From Candidatus Contendibacter sp. (GTDB lineage: Bacteria > Pseudomonadota > Gammaproteobacteria > Competibacterales > Competibacteraceae): 64,000 bases of DNA. Numbering within the stretch: position 1 is the first letter of the stretch; every line of letters starts with the position of its first letter. A program made the position numbers and the translations under genes. The stretch lies in the NCBI GenBank assembly GCA_029624765.1, contig JARSSO010000013.1:62001-126000 (forward strand), read 5' to 3'. Positions 8,983 to 18,251 of the stretch are shown here, in pieces. The notes beneath the pieces are model-generated. The model was given only the letters and a program-made list of their open reading frames with translations. It searched no databases and had not been told where the DNA came from.

Positions 8983-10473
8983 ATGATTCTGGATTTTTTT
9001 ATGCCCAAGAAAAAGCAGAGCGAGCCCGTGTCGGGGATCGATACCGCCTGGCTGCGCATGGAGCGTCCCACCAACCTGATGATGATCACCGGAGTCATGA
9101 TCTTTTCCGAGCGCCTGGCCCATGACCGGTTGCGGGAGGTCGTGGAGTCGCGCTTTCTGAAGTATCAGCGATTCAGGCAGCGGGCGGTCCAGAAAGCGGC
9201 GGGCGCTTTCTGGGAGGTCGATCCGCATTTCGACCTCGATCGGCATGTCCTGCGTACCGCGCTGCCGGGCCGGGCCGACAAGGCCGAGTTGCAGCACCTG
9301 GCCAGCGATCTGATGAGCACCCCGCTGGATTTCTCGAAACCGATGTGGCAGTTCCATCTGGTCGAGGATTATCAGGACGGCAGCGCCGTGATCCTGCGGA
9401 TCCATCACTGTTACGCCGACGGCATCGCCCTGATTCACGTCCTGCTGTCGTTGACCGACACCGCTCCCCACCCGGCCTCTCCGGGGCCAGCCGCCGAGGC
9501 GAAGGAGGAAAACGAGGATGCCGGCCTGTTCCGGCGGTTTTTCGAACCGGTGGACAAAGTAGTGAACACCACGCTCAAGCTGGGCCGGGGGCTGGTGGGA
9601 GAAGGCGTCGACATCGTCCGCCACCCGGCCCATGCGCTCGACTACGCCCGCAACGGCGCGCGGCTGGCGGCCGAAATCGCCCGGCTGGCCCTCATGAGCG
9701 ACGACTCCAAAACCCGCTTCAAGGGCGAACTGGGCGTGTCGAAGCGGGTCGCCTGGGCCGAGCCGCTGAACCTGCGCGAGGTCAAGGCAGTCGGCAAGGC
9801 TCTCGGCGGTTCGGTCAACGATGTGTTGCTGGCGGCGGTGGCGGGGGCGCTGCGCGACTATCTGGTCGAGCAGGGCGATCCCGTTCCCGAGGATTTGCAG
9901 GTGCGGGCCTTGATCCCGGTCAACCTGCGGCCACTGGAAAAGGCCGCCCGGCTGGGCAATTTCTTTGGGCTGGTGTTTCTGGCGTTGCCGGTGGGCATCG
10001 CCAATCCGCTGGAACGGGTGTACGAGGTGCGGCGGCGGATGAACGAGCTGAAGGAATCCTACCAGCCGATCCTGGCGCTGGGCCTGCTGGGGGCGGTTGG
10101 CATGGGACCCAACCTGTTGCAGCAGCCGTTGCTGGACTTGCTGAGCAACAAGGCCTCGGCGGTGATGACCAACGTGCCCGGTCCGCGCGAGGCGATTTAT
10201 CTCGGCGGCTCCCGCGTGTCCGAAATGATGTTCTGGGTGCCGCAATCCGGCCAGATCGGCATGGGCGTCAGCATTCTCAGCTACAACGACCGTGTCCATT
10301 TCGGTCTGGTGGCCGACCGCAAGCTGGTGGCCGAGCCGGAGGCGGTCATCGGCCGGTTCGCCGGCGAATTCGAAAAGCTGCTGTTCATTACCCTGATGAG
10401 TCCCTGGGGGCAGGAGCTGGATTCGCGCGAGGTCGAGCGCGCCTTCAAGCGGCTCGGTGGACCGGAGGCTTGA
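8983..10473 (+). CDS. Wax ester synthase/diacylglycerol O-acyltransferase (WS/DGAT), copy 1
   Basis: The 496-residue protein belongs to the bifunctional WS/DGAT family that esterifies acyl-CoA to fatty alcohols or diacylglycerol. The active site HHCYADG (residues 141-147) fits HHxxxDG. Other family blocks are GIDTAWLRMERPTN near the N-terminus, PLDFSKPMWQFHLVE before the active site, SVNDVLLAAVAGALRDYL in the middle and ASAVMTNVPGPRE near the C-terminus. An ATG at 9001 is an alternative start (MPKKKQSEPV). It is divergent from the ACBP gene and followed by a phasin gene and a second WS/DGAT. Confidence 0.93.
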   Translation: MILDFFMPKKKQSEPVSGIDTAWLRMERPTNLMMITGVMIFSERLAHDRLREVVESRFLKYQRFRQRAVQKAAGAFWEVDPHFDLDRHVLRTALPGRADKAELQHLASDLMSTPLDFSKPMWQFHLVEDYQDGSAVILRIHHCYADGIALIHVLLSLTDTAPHPASPGPAAEAKEENEDAGLFRRFFEPVDKVVNTTLKLGRGLVGEGVDIVRHPAHALDYARNGARLAAEIARLALMSDDSKTRFKGELGVSKRVAWAEPLNLREVKAVGKALGGSVNDVLLAAVAGALRDYLVEQGDPVPEDLQVRALIPVNLRPLEKAARLGNFFGLVFLALPVGIANPLERVYEVRRRMNELKESYQPILALGLLGAVGMGPNLLQQPLLDLLSNKASAVMTNVPGPREAIYLGGSRVSEMMFWVPQSGQIGMGVSILSYNDRVHFGLVADRKLVAEPEAVIGRFAGEFEKLLFITLMSPWGQELDSREVERAFKRLGGPEA

Positions 10474-10586
10474 AATCCACCGAATTTTAGGATGTTTAGT
10501 CTAACGATTGGTCACACAATAAACTCGAATCGGGGTAGGGGAGCCCTTGGTCTGAACTCCCGAACGCCCGGCGGAGGAGCATCGTC

Positions 10587-10994
10587 ATGGTCAAGAAAGT
10601 CAAGGGTAACGCCGACAGCCAGTTGTCCCAGTCCGTGCGGGAATCCGCTCACCTGATCTGGTTGGCCGGGCTGGGAGCGTTCACCAAGGTGAGCGCGGAA
10701 GGCGGCAAGCTGTTCGAGGCGCTGGTCAAGGAAGGCGAAAAGATCGAGGAACGCACCCGCGAGGTCACTGCGGGCGCGATGGCGGCGGCCAGGGAGCAGA
10801 CCGGCGAGGCGCGCGGCCGAGTCGTCGAGACCTGGGACAAGGTGGAGCAGATTTTCGAGGACCGGCTCAACCGGGTGCTCGGCCAGCTTGGCATCCCCAG
10901 CCGCGAGGATCTGCGCGAGCTGACCCAGCGGATCGATGCCTTGCAGGCGCAACTCGACGAACTGGGCCGCGGCCAGGATTCTCCACGGCCGTGA
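10587..10994 (+). CDS. Phasin, polyhydroxyalkanoate granule-associated protein (PhaI/PhaF type)
   Basis: This 135-residue protein has the phasin core: an amphipathic N-terminal helix with ESAHLIWLAGLGAFTK, then EGGKLFEALVKEGEKIE, and a long alpha-helical stretch. The C-terminus is a leucine/charged coiled coil (LTQRIDALQAQLDELG). Phasins coat PHA granules and control their number and size. There is a good ribosome site (cggaggag) before the ATG. It sits between the two WS/DGAT genes, only 7 bp before the second, so a phasin and TAG/wax-ester synthases are probably co-expressed. It might coat neutral lipid bodies as well as PHA, which is inference. Confidence 0.92.
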   Translation: MVKKVKGNADSQLSQSVRESAHLIWLAGLGAFTKVSAEGGKLFEALVKEGEKIEERTREVTAGAMAAAREQTGEARGRVVETWDKVEQIFEDRLNRVLGQLGIPSREDLRELTQRIDALQAQLDELGRGQDSPRP

Positions 10995-11001
10995 AGCCCG
11001 A

Positions 11002-12339
11002 GTGAGCGCGGCGAGGGAGTGGGCAACCCGCGGCGACGTGACCTGGGCGCGGATGGATACGCCCCACCAGCCGATGGTGGTGACGATCCTGCTGGCGCTG
11101 GCCGAGCCGCTGGCCGAGGAACGGTTGCGCGAGATATTGACCCGGCGGTTGCTGCCATTCGCCCGCTTCCGGCAACGGCTGACTTGGGAAGGCGGTCGCT
11201 ACGCCTGGATCGAGGACGCGGCGTTCGATTTGAACGCGCATCTCGAACGGCGACGTTTGCCCGAGCCAGCCGACCGGCGGGCGTTGGCGACGCTGGTGGG
11301 CGAACTGGCCAGCCAGCCGCTGGATGCGAGTCGGCCGCTGTGGCGCTGCGTGGTGGTGGAAAACGCGGGAGCGGGCTGCGCGCTGCTGTTCCGGGTCCAT
11401 CACTGCATCGCCGATGGCATCGCGCTGCTGCGGGTGTTTATGACCCTGGCCGACCGGGCGCCGCGTTCGGACGGAGAACCGGGGCGGGAGACATCGCCGG
11501 AGGAGCGGCGCGAACAGGCCCGGCTGGCGGCCAAGACGGCCAAGGCGCCAAAACCGCTCGCCAGCGGCTTGGCGCGGTTGCGTTGGGGTGGGGCGCTCCT
11601 GATGGGGTTGCTGCGGCAACTCGTGGTGATCCCGGAACCCCGCACCGCGCTGCGGGGGGCGCTGAACGGCGAAAAGCGCATGGCTTGGTCGGCGCCGATT
11701 CCCCTGGCCGACATCGCGCGCATCCGCCAGCGCTGGGGCGGGCGGGTAAACGACGTGATGCTGACCATGGTGACCGGCGCGCTGGGCCGGTATCTGCGGG
11801 CGCGGGGCGAAACCCGGCCGAAGCTGATGGCGCGGCTGGTGGTGCCGGTCAATCTGCGGCCCTACCAGGAAGACATTCAACTGGGCAACCAGTTTGCGGT
11901 GGCGTTTCTGAAGTTGCCGCTGGACGTGGTCGATCCGGTGGCGCGACTGGCGGCGGTGCGCGCCCACATGGAGTGGGTCAAGGCTTCGCCGGAAGCGATG
12001 GCCAATCTGCTGCTGATCCGGCTGGTCGGCGGACTGCCCGGCGGGTTGGAGCGGGGCTTGTTGCGGCTGTTGGGGTTGAAGGCGACGGCGGTGTTGACCA
12101 ACGTGCCGGGGCCGGAGGAAACCCTGTATCTGGCGAACGCGCCGGTGGCGCGGGTGGTGGCCTGGGTGCCGCAGATCACCAGCATCGGGATCGGCGTCTG
12201 CGTGCTGAGTTACGCCGGAGCCATCACCATCGGCGTCACCACCGATCAGGGCGTGGTGGCCGAGCCGGAGGAACTGGCGGCCGGAATCGAGGCGGAAATC
12301 GCCGAATTGCTGGCGCGCGTGGGCCTGGACGCCGCGTAG
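11002..12339 (+). CDS. Wax ester synthase/diacylglycerol O-acyltransferase (WS/DGAT), copy 2
   Basis: The 445-residue protein is a diverged paralogue of the gene at 8983. The active site is HHCIADG (residues 133-139), and GRVNDVMLTMVTGALGRYL and ATAVLTNVPGPEE are also present. The N-terminus is short: the GTG at 11002 gives VSAAREWATRGDVTWARMDTP, whose last part aligns with the TAWLRME block. An ATG at 10936 is in frame but would overlap the phasin by 59 bp, so GTG is preferred. It probably forms an operon with the phasin and the downstream patatin gene (37 bp gap). Substrate preference relative to copy 1 cannot be told. Confidence 0.9.
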   Translation: MSAAREWATRGDVTWARMDTPHQPMVVTILLALAEPLAEERLREILTRRLLPFARFRQRLTWEGGRYAWIEDAAFDLNAHLERRRLPEPADRRALATLVGELASQPLDASRPLWRCVVVENAGAGCALLFRVHHCIADGIALLRVFMTLADRAPRSDGEPGRETSPEERREQARLAAKTAKAPKPLASGLARLRWGGALLMGLLRQLVVIPEPRTALRGALNGEKRMAWSAPIPLADIARIRQRWGGRVNDVMLTMVTGALGRYLRARGETRPKLMARLVVPVNLRPYQEDIQLGNQFAVAFLKLPLDVVDPVARLAAVRAHMEWVKASPEAMANLLLIRLVGGLPGGLERGLLRLLGLKATAVLTNVPGPEETLYLANAPVARVVAWVPQITSIGIGVCVLSYAGAITIGVTTDQGVVAEPEELAAGIEAEIAELLARVGLDAA

Positions 12340-12376
12340 TCATCCATGTCAGTCCCAGGGGATCGATGGAGGTCAT

Positions 12377-13642
12377 ATGTTGGTTACCCAGCCCGAAAGC
12401 GTTCGACGTCAAGCCAGTGGCCCCCGGATTGGCCTGGCCGTGGCGGGCGGTGGACCGGTGGGGCTGGTCTACGAAATCGGCGCCCTGCGCGCGCTCGACG
12501 ACGCGCTGGACGGCGTCGATTTCAATCGGCTTCACGTCTACGTGGGGGTGAGCGCGGGCGCGGTGGTGGCGGCGCTGCTGGCCAACCGGCTTGCGACCGG
12601 CCAGATGTGTCACGTTTTCATCAGCAACGAGTCCGAGGAGCATCCGCTCGATCCACGGATTTTTCTGATGCCGGCGTTCGGCGAATACTGGCGGCGGCTG
12701 TCGGCGGCGCCCTATCTGCTGTGGGAGGCGTTCTGGCGCTATTTGCAAAATCCGCTGGACCTGAGCCTGCTGCAATCGTTGACCCGGCTGGGTCGGGTGT
12801 TGCCCTCCGGCTTTTTCGACAACGAGCCGATCCATGAATACCTGGCCCACATGTGGAGCGGTCCGGGCCGGACCAACGATTTTCGCCAACTGGCGAACCG
12901 GCTGTATGTGGTGGCGGTGGACCTCGATACCGGCGAATCGGTGAAATTCGGCGCCCCCGGCTACGACCATGTGCCGATTTCCCGGGCGGTCCAGGCCAGC
13001 AGCGCGCTGCCGGGACTGTATCCGCCGGTGGAGATCGACGGTCGCTGCTTCGTGGACGGCGCGTTGCAAAAGACCATGCACGCCTCGGTGGCCTTGCAGG
13101 AAGATCTGGATTTGCTGTTGTGCCTCAACCCGCTGGTGCCCTTCGACGCCCGGCTGGCGGTCGAGGGGGGCCGACCGACCCAGGTGGACCGTTTGGTGGA
13201 AGGCGGTCTGCCGGTGGTGTTGTCCCAGACCTTCCGGGCGCTGATCCATTCCCGATTGCGGGTCGGGATGCAGAAATACGACACCGAGTTCGAACAGACC
13301 GACATCGTCCTGTTCGAACCCAACCGCGACGACGCCAAGATGTTCTTCACCAACGTCTTCAGCTTCTCGGGACGGCACTGGGTCTGCGAGCACGCCTATC
13401 AGAGCACTCGCGCGGATCTGCTGGCCCGGCGGGCCGAATTGGAGCCGATCCTGGCCCGGCACGGCATTCGGATGCGGATGGAGGTGCTGGAGGATCGCGA
13501 CCGGCATTACTACACCGGCCTGCGCGATCAGCGGGATTTGACCGCCCCGACGCGGTATCGCAGTCCACTGGCTCGAAATCTGCACGCGGTGCTGGACCGG
13601 TTGCAGGAAGTCGTTTCACCGCCCGCCGGACGCGCGCGTTGA
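12377..13642 (+). CDS. Patatin-like phospholipase/lipase
   Basis: The 421-residue protein has the patatin catalytic dyad. The oxyanion loop is GGGPVG (residues 24-29), the nucleophile Ser59 is in VGVSAGAV and the partner Asp227 is in FVDGAL. A ribosome site ggaggt lies just before the ATG. Patatin enzymes hydrolyse acyl esters. At the end of the WS/DGAT-phasin cluster it could mobilise or remodel stored lipid or membrane lipid at the granule surface. No signal peptide is seen, so it should be cytoplasmic. The C-terminal third (after about 330) does not match the core fold and may be lineage specific. Confidence 0.88.
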   Translation: MLVTQPESVRRQASGPRIGLAVAGGGPVGLVYEIGALRALDDALDGVDFNRLHVYVGVSAGAVVAALLANRLATGQMCHVFISNESEEHPLDPRIFLMPAFGEYWRRLSAAPYLLWEAFWRYLQNPLDLSLLQSLTRLGRVLPSGFFDNEPIHEYLAHMWSGPGRTNDFRQLANRLYVVAVDLDTGESVKFGAPGYDHVPISRAVQASSALPGLYPPVEIDGRCFVDGALQKTMHASVALQEDLDLLLCLNPLVPFDARLAVEGGRPTQVDRLVEGGLPVVLSQTFRALIHSRLRVGMQKYDTEFEQTDIVLFEPNRDDAKMFFTNVFSFSGRHWVCEHAYQSTRADLLARRAELEPILARHGIRMRMEVLEDRDRHYYTGLRDQRDLTAPTRYRSPLARNLHAVLDRLQEVVSPPAGRAR

Positions 13643-13691
13643 TCGATACGCCCTGCCTCGGTTCGCGACGGCCCAGGTTTGTCCCGGTCGA

Positions 13692-14318
13692 TTAGGCCAG
13701 ATACTCGCGGCTGATCTGTTGCAGCAGTCGCCGCGCCTCGCCGTTCAGGAACGGTGCGACCAGCGACAGGACCTGATAGACCCCCAAGCCCAGGTTGCTG
13801 CCCTCGTCCGAAACGGCGCCGGCGCGGACGCCCTGAAAGTTCAGCCAATAGGTCGCGACCACCGCGATGTTGCGGGCCAGCGCCGCGATGTCCTCGCTGG
13901 TGGCGTCCATCACGCCCGCGTCCACCAGTCCCTTGCAGATGGCGGTGGCGGTGTTGATCTTGCGCTCCAGGATCCGGCGAAAATGAGTCCGCAGCTTCTT
14001 GTTGCGGCTCAGAATGTTGTCGAGATCGCGGTAGATGAAGCGATACTCCCAGATGCTCTCGAACACCAGGTGCAGGTACAACCACATATCCTCCATGTCC
14101 GGCACGCGGCGCTCGGGAGTTTGCAACACCGCGTCCATCCGCCGCTCGAACTGCTGGAACAGCAGCCCGATGATTTCATCCTTGCTGCGGAAGTGGTAGT
14201 AGAGATTGCCGGGACTGATGTCCATCTCGTCGGCGATATGATTGGTGGTGATGCGGGGTTCGCCGTGTTCGTTGAACAATTGCAGGCTGATTTGCAGGAT
14301 GCGGTCGCGGGTTTTCAT
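13692..14318 (-). CDS. TetR-family transcriptional regulator
   Basis: The 208-residue protein begins MKTRDRILQISLQLFNEHG. Its TetR helix-turn-helix is ITTNHIADEMDISPGNLYYHF (helices 2-4 at about residues 23-45). The remainder is helical and would be the ligand-binding and dimer domain. It is divergent from the fatty acyl-CoA ligase at 14451, with about 130 bp between the starts. It is a good candidate repressor of that gene, responding to acyl-CoA as FadR/PsrA-like TetR proteins do; the ligand is inference. It is convergent with the patatin gene. Confidence 0.9.
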   Translation of the reverse strand: MKTRDRILQISLQLFNEHGEPRITTNHIADEMDISPGNLYYHFRSKDEIIGLLFQQFERRMDAVLQTPERRVPDMEDMWLYLHLVFESIWEYRFIYRDLDNILSRNKKLRTHFRRILERKINTATAICKGLVDAGVMDATSEDIAALARNIAVVATYWLNFQGVRAGAVSDEGSNLGLGVYQVLSLVAPFLNGEARRLLQQISREYLA

Positions 14319-14450
14319 GAGGACGGGCGCGGGTCCGGACGGGTGGCGGAGCGGGGCCGACGAGGGGATGTCGTTTAATTGTGGGTGGTTTTAGACTATT
14401 TTCCAGTGCCCGGCTCGGCCGGGATCACGAAAATCCTTAAGGAGAACAGC

Positions 14451-16112
14451 ATGGAAAAAATCTGGTTGCGCGAGTATCCGCCAGGCGTGCCGGCCGAGGT
14501 GAACCTGAACGAATTCAGTTCGCTGAAGGATATCCTGGAGAAAAGCTGCCAGCGGTTCGCCGAGCTGCCGGCGTATTCCAACATGGGCGTGACCCTGCGG
14601 TATCGGGACATCGACCGGCTCAGCCGCGCGTTCGGGGCGTGGCTGCAGCAGACGCTCGGATTGGGCAAGGGCGAACGGGTCGCTCTCATGATGCCCAACG
14701 TCCTGCAATATCCGGTGGCGCTGTTCGGCATCCTGCGCGCGGGCCTGATCGGGGTGAACGTCAATCCTCTGTACACGCCTCGCGAACTGGAACACCAGCT
14801 CAAGGATTCCGGCGCGACCGCCATCGTCATCGTCGAAAACTTCGCCCACATCTTGCAGGAGGTTTTGAGCCGGACGCCGGTCAAGACCGTGATCACGACC
14901 CAGTTGGGCGATCTGTTCCCGTTCCCGAAACGGACGCTGGTCAATTTCGTGGTCAAGCGGGTCAAGAAGATGGTGCCGACCTGGAATATCCCCAACACGA
15001 TTCCGTTCCGGCGGGCGCTGGGCGAGGGGATGGGCCAGGCGCTGACCGACGTGCCGCTCGATCATGAGGATCTGGCGTTTTTGCAATACACCGGCGGCAC
15101 GACCGGCGTGTCCAAGGGCGCGATGCTGACGCATGGCAACCTGGTGGCGAACCTGCAACAGGCCTCGGCCTGGCTGAGTCCGGTGTCCAAGCCGACCGAG
15201 GAAACCATCATCACCGCCCTGCCGCTGTATCACATCTTCTCGCTTACCGCCAATGGCCTGACCTTCATGAAGGTGGGCGGTCACAATATCCTGATCACCA
15301 ATCCGCGCGACATGCCCGGCTTCGTCAAGGAGCTGAGCAAGGTCCGGTTCACCGCCATCACCGGCGTGAACACCCTGTTCAACGGGTTATTGCACACGCC
15401 CGGTTTCGACCGACTGGATTTCAGCGCCCTCAAGATCAGCCTGGGCGGCGGGATGGCGGTGCAGCGGGCGGTGGCGGAACACTGGCGGAAGGTGACGGGA
15501 ACGACGCTGATAGAAGCCTATGGGCTGACCGAAACCTCGCCGGCGGCCTGCATCAATCCCCTGAACCTGCCGGAATACAACGGCAGCATCGGATTGCCGA
15601 TCCCCTCGACCGAACTGTCGATCCGCGACGACGAGGGGCGCGAGCTGGGCGTCGGCGAGGCGGGCGAGATCTGCATTCGCGGCCCGCAGGTGATGCGGGG
15701 GTACTGGAACCGGCCCGAGGAAACGACCCAGATCATGACCGCCGACGGTTATCTGCGCACCGGCGACATCGGCGTCGTGGATGAGCGGGGCTACGCGCGG
15801 ATCGTGGATCGCAAGAAAGACATGATCCTGGTGTCCGGCTTCAACGTCTATCCCAACGAAGTCGAGGACGTGGCGGCGTTGCATCCGGGGGTGCTGGAAG
15901 TGGCGGCGGTGGGGGTGCCGGACGAGAAGACCGGCGAGGCGATCAAGATCGTGGTGGTCAGGAAAGATCCGGCGCTGACCGCCGAGGCGCTGATCGAACA
16001 TTGCCGCCAGCATCTGACCGGTTACAAGGTGCCGCGCCGGGTCGAGTTTCGGACCGAACTGCCCAAGACCAACGTCGGCAAGATTCTGCGGCGGCTGCTG
16101 CGGGAGGGGTAG
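14451..16112 (+). CDS. fadD: Long-chain fatty acid--CoA ligase (FadD type)
   Basis: The 553-residue adenylate-forming enzyme activates fatty acids to acyl-CoA. The AMP-binding P-loop is [11 protein letters not shown] (213-223), and [46 protein letters not shown] and the C-terminal catalytic Lys in [11 protein letters not shown] are all in place. An aaggag ribosome site precedes the ATG at 14451; a further-upstream in-frame ATG is ignored. In this locus it would feed acyl-CoA to the ACBP and WS/DGATs or to beta-oxidation. Its divergent TetR neighbour is the likely regulator. Confidence 0.95.
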   Translation: MEKIWLREYPPGVPAEVNLNEFSSLKDILEKSCQRFAELPAYSNMGVTLRYRDIDRLSRAFGAWLQQTLGLGKGERVALMMPNVLQYPVALFGILRAGLIGVNVNPLYTPRELEHQLKDSGATAIVIVENFAHILQEVLSRTPVKTVITTQLGDLFPFPKRTLVNFVVKRVKKMVPTWNIPNTIPFRRALGEGMGQALTDVPLDHEDLAFLQYTGGTTGVSKGAMLTHGNLVANLQQASAWLSPVSKPTEETIITALPLYHIFSLTANGLTFMKVGGHNILITNPRDMPGFVKELSKVRFTAITGVNTLFNGLLHTPGFDRLDFSALKISLGGGMAVQRAVAEHWRKVTGTTLIEAYGLTETSPAACINPLNLPEYNGSIGLPIPSTELSIRDDEGRELGVGEAGEICIRGPQVMRGYWNRPEETTQIMTADGYLRTGDIGVVDERGYARIVDRKKDMILVSGFNVYPNEVEDVAALHPGVLEVAAVGVPDEKTGEAIKIVVVRKDPALTAEALIEHCRQHLTGYKVPRRVEFRTELPKTNVGKILRRLLREG

Positions 16113-16114
16113 AT

Positions 16115-16636
16115 TCAGGGCAGAATGTCTTCCACCGGGATCGCCAGTTCGGGGAAGGCCAGGGGCGTCAGCACATTCGGCGTGGCCACGGTCTGATAGC
16201 AGTCCCCCACGGGCTGGCGATGCACTTCCACGACGCGGGCATTGAGATCGATCAGCCAGGCTTCGGGAATGCCGTGGCGGGCGTAGAGCGGCAACTTGCG
16301 GGTGCGGTCATACCGCACCGAGCTATCCGCCACTTCAATCAGCCAGCGGACATCTCCGGGTTCGGGGAGGCGTTGGCGATAATCCGCCAGCTTCAGCACC
16401 ATGATGTCCGGTTCCGGTTCGGAATCCGGCAGGGCCAGCGGGCTTTGGCAAAAGATAAAAGCCTGCTCCGCCAACCGCAGCGTCAATAGCCGCGTCAGGT
16501 GACCCACGGTCCAAGCGTGCAGAGTGCCTATTGGGGCCATATCGAACAACTCTCCTTCGATCAGTTCCAGGCGGACATCCGGGAAGATCGCTCCCATCTG
16601 GTGATACTCAGCCGGCGTGATCTTGTGCGGGGTCAT
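16115..16636 (-). CDS. Uma2-family (DUF820) restriction-endonuclease-fold protein
   Basis: The 173-residue protein has the Uma2/DUF820 layout: an early YHQMGAIFPDVRLELIEGEL block, EPEPDIMVL with the first acidic residues, DVRWLIEVADSS for the second catalytic strand and RKLPLYARHGIPEAWLID toward the end. The fold is PD-(D/E)xK nuclease. Its function is not established; members are very abundant in cyanobacteria and are often linked to mobile DNA. It ends two bases after the fadD stop on the opposite strand. Confidence 0.85.
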   Translation of the reverse strand: MTPHKITPAEYHQMGAIFPDVRLELIEGELFDMAPIGTLHAWTVGHLTRLLTLRLAEQAFIFCQSPLALPDSEPEPDIMVLKLADYRQRLPEPGDVRWLIEVADSSVRYDRTRKLPLYARHGIPEAWLIDLNARVVEVHRQPVGDCYQTVATPNVLTPLAFPELAIPVEDILP

Positions 16637-16724
16637 GACGGTATTGCTCCTGAAGCCGTGAATGGAATGGCTATCTTAACCCCTCTCTCCCCTTGAAAAA
16701 GAGGCTGAGGCGAGGGCGCGCCGA

Positions 16725-17537
16725 TCAGGCCGCCTGGGCGTCGATCGCCCGCTCCAGCCAGCCCAGCAAGTGATCCGCCGGCTCGCGCCAGTTCAGCTCC
16801 ATCATCATGGCGTGGGCCATGTTGGGGAAGACGCGCGCCTCGGCGTTGTTGTAGAAACGGGCGGTTTCCTCGACCATCGCGGGCGAGACGAACACGTCGT
16901 TGCGCGCGCCGAGCACGAGGATGGGCATTCGCAACTGGCGTGGATTCAGCCGAAGCGGATTCAGGCCCATCATGTCCAGCGCCACCACCTGCGATTCCGC
17001 CTGGACGAAATCGAAGTATTCCCGCAGTTTCGCCAGCGGCATGTTTTGAGAGAACAGCAGCCGCCGCATCATCTCGGGCGTGCCGTAGGTGGGGCCGAGC
17101 AGCGAAAACAGCGCCATTTGCTGGAACAGGAACGGATGGCGCATCGCCATGTGCAGGTTGGTCGGAAGCAGGCCCTGCGGCGGCACCGAGGCCATCAGCA
17201 CCATCCCGGCGATCCGGGGATGATTCTCCAAATACTTTTGGACCACCATGCCGCCCATCGAGTGCCCGATCAACACGGGCGGAGCCGGCATGGTCCCGGC
17301 GGCTTTTTCCAGATCGGCGACGTAATCGGCCAGCCGCCAGGTGTGCAGATGTTCGTGACCTTCGCTGCGGCCGTGGCCGCGCAAGCTGAGGGCGTGCGCT
17401 TCATAGCCGTGCCGCGCGCAATGCGGAAGGAAGTTTTCGTCCCAGCAGCGGGCGTCGGCGAACGAGCCATGCACGAACAGCAGGGGCGTCGGCTTGGGCG
17501 TGGTTTCGGGATAGCGGCTGATCATGTCCAGTTTCAT
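16725..17537 (-). CDS. Alpha/beta-hydrolase
   Basis: The 270-residue protein has a canonical alpha/beta-hydrolase fold. The oxyanion region is LLFVHGSFADARCWDE, the nucleophile Ser is in IGHSMGGMV, and an acidic residue is in LGARNDVFVS. The general-base His is in NMAHAMMME near the C-terminus. A cap region (about residues 130-200) is hydrophobic, suggesting a lipid-like or aromatic substrate. The natural substrate is unknown. It lies downstream of the lipid locus but on the other strand, so a link to it is only suggestive. Confidence 0.88.
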   Translation of the reverse strand: MKLDMISRYPETTPKPTPLLFVHGSFADARCWDENFLPHCARHGYEAHALSLRGHGRSEGHEHLHTWRLADYVADLEKAAGTMPAPPVLIGHSMGGMVVQKYLENHPRIAGMVLMASVPPQGLLPTNLHMAMRHPFLFQQMALFSLLGPTYGTPEMMRRLLFSQNMPLAKLREYFDFVQAESQVVALDMMGLNPLRLNPRQLRMPILVLGARNDVFVSPAMVEETARFYNNAEARVFPNMAHAMMMELNWREPADHLLGWLERAIDAQAA

Positions 17538-17642
17538 GGTTAAGGTTCTGTCCGGGTAGGGGAAATGAGGGGATACGGCAAGGAGTCGGATCGACGCGGC
17601 GCTTGCGGGGAATGGTTGCGCGGGTGGCGGATCGGCGCGTCG

Positions 17643-18233
17643 TCAGCGCAGGGCCACGGTTTCCACCCAAACCAGCTCGCAAGCGCCGGCCCCGGTATCC
17701 TCGCGGCTCAGCGAACTGCGCCAGCGCCAACCGTCGTCGCGGCGGACGTCGACCAGGTAACCGCTTAAACTGACGATCTGGCCGGCGCGCACCGACTTCA
17801 ACTGGTCGGCGACGGCGGGCGAGGCGGGAATCAGGTGCATGTTGGCGCTGTGCGTTTCGATGTCCCGGCGCGGGATGGGGAAAGTGGCGGTATGCCAGTA
17901 GTAGAAGCGGTTGCCCTGCTGGACGGTGATCTGAGCCAGCACCGCGCTATCCGACATCCGCCCCCAGCCCAGCGCCAAGTCCACCGGCGCCAGGTCCGCG
18001 CCCGCGTCGAAGCGGTAATCTTCCCGACCCAGCACCCGGGCCTCGATGTCGAATTCCGCCAGCGTCCTGATTTCGTATCGGTCCTTGCGGAAGGTCGGCG
18101 CCGTCGCGCCCAGCGGCTGTTGGCGCGGAACGTCGGGTGCCAGCACGCCGGGCGACCGTTCGATGGGACGGCCGCGCCAGGCAAACCAGGCGCCGAACGC
18201 GCAGATCAGGAGCAGGAACCAGAGACGGCGCAT
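17643..18233 (-). CDS. Conserved hypothetical membrane-anchored protein
   Basis: A 196-residue protein starting MRRLWFLLLICAFGAWFAW, a signal anchor or uncleaved membrane segment, followed by a soluble, probably periplasmic domain. Conserved-looking features are YRFDAGADLAPVDLALGWGRMSD, FYYWHTATFPIPRRDIE (periplasmic beta structure) and the C-terminal WRWRSSLSREDTGAGACE. I cannot name a family. It starts 18 bp after the xseA stop on the same strand, so it may be the second gene of an xseA transcript. Confidence 0.72.
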   Translation of the reverse strand: MRRLWFLLLICAFGAWFAWRGRPIERSPGVLAPDVPRQQPLGATAPTFRKDRYEIRTLAEFDIEARVLGREDYRFDAGADLAPVDLALGWGRMSDSAVLAQITVQQGNRFYYWHTATFPIPRRDIETHSANMHLIPASPAVADQLKSVRAGQIVSLSGYLVDVRRDDGWRWRSSLSREDTGAGACELVWVETVALR

Positions 18234-18251
18234 GAGTTGTGGGCCATTTGC

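Noticed and set aside
10936..11001. ATG at 10936 as the start of the second WS/DGAT
   Set aside because: It would overlap the phasin by 59 bp and add residues that do not fit the family; the GTG at 11002 sits just after the phasin stop.
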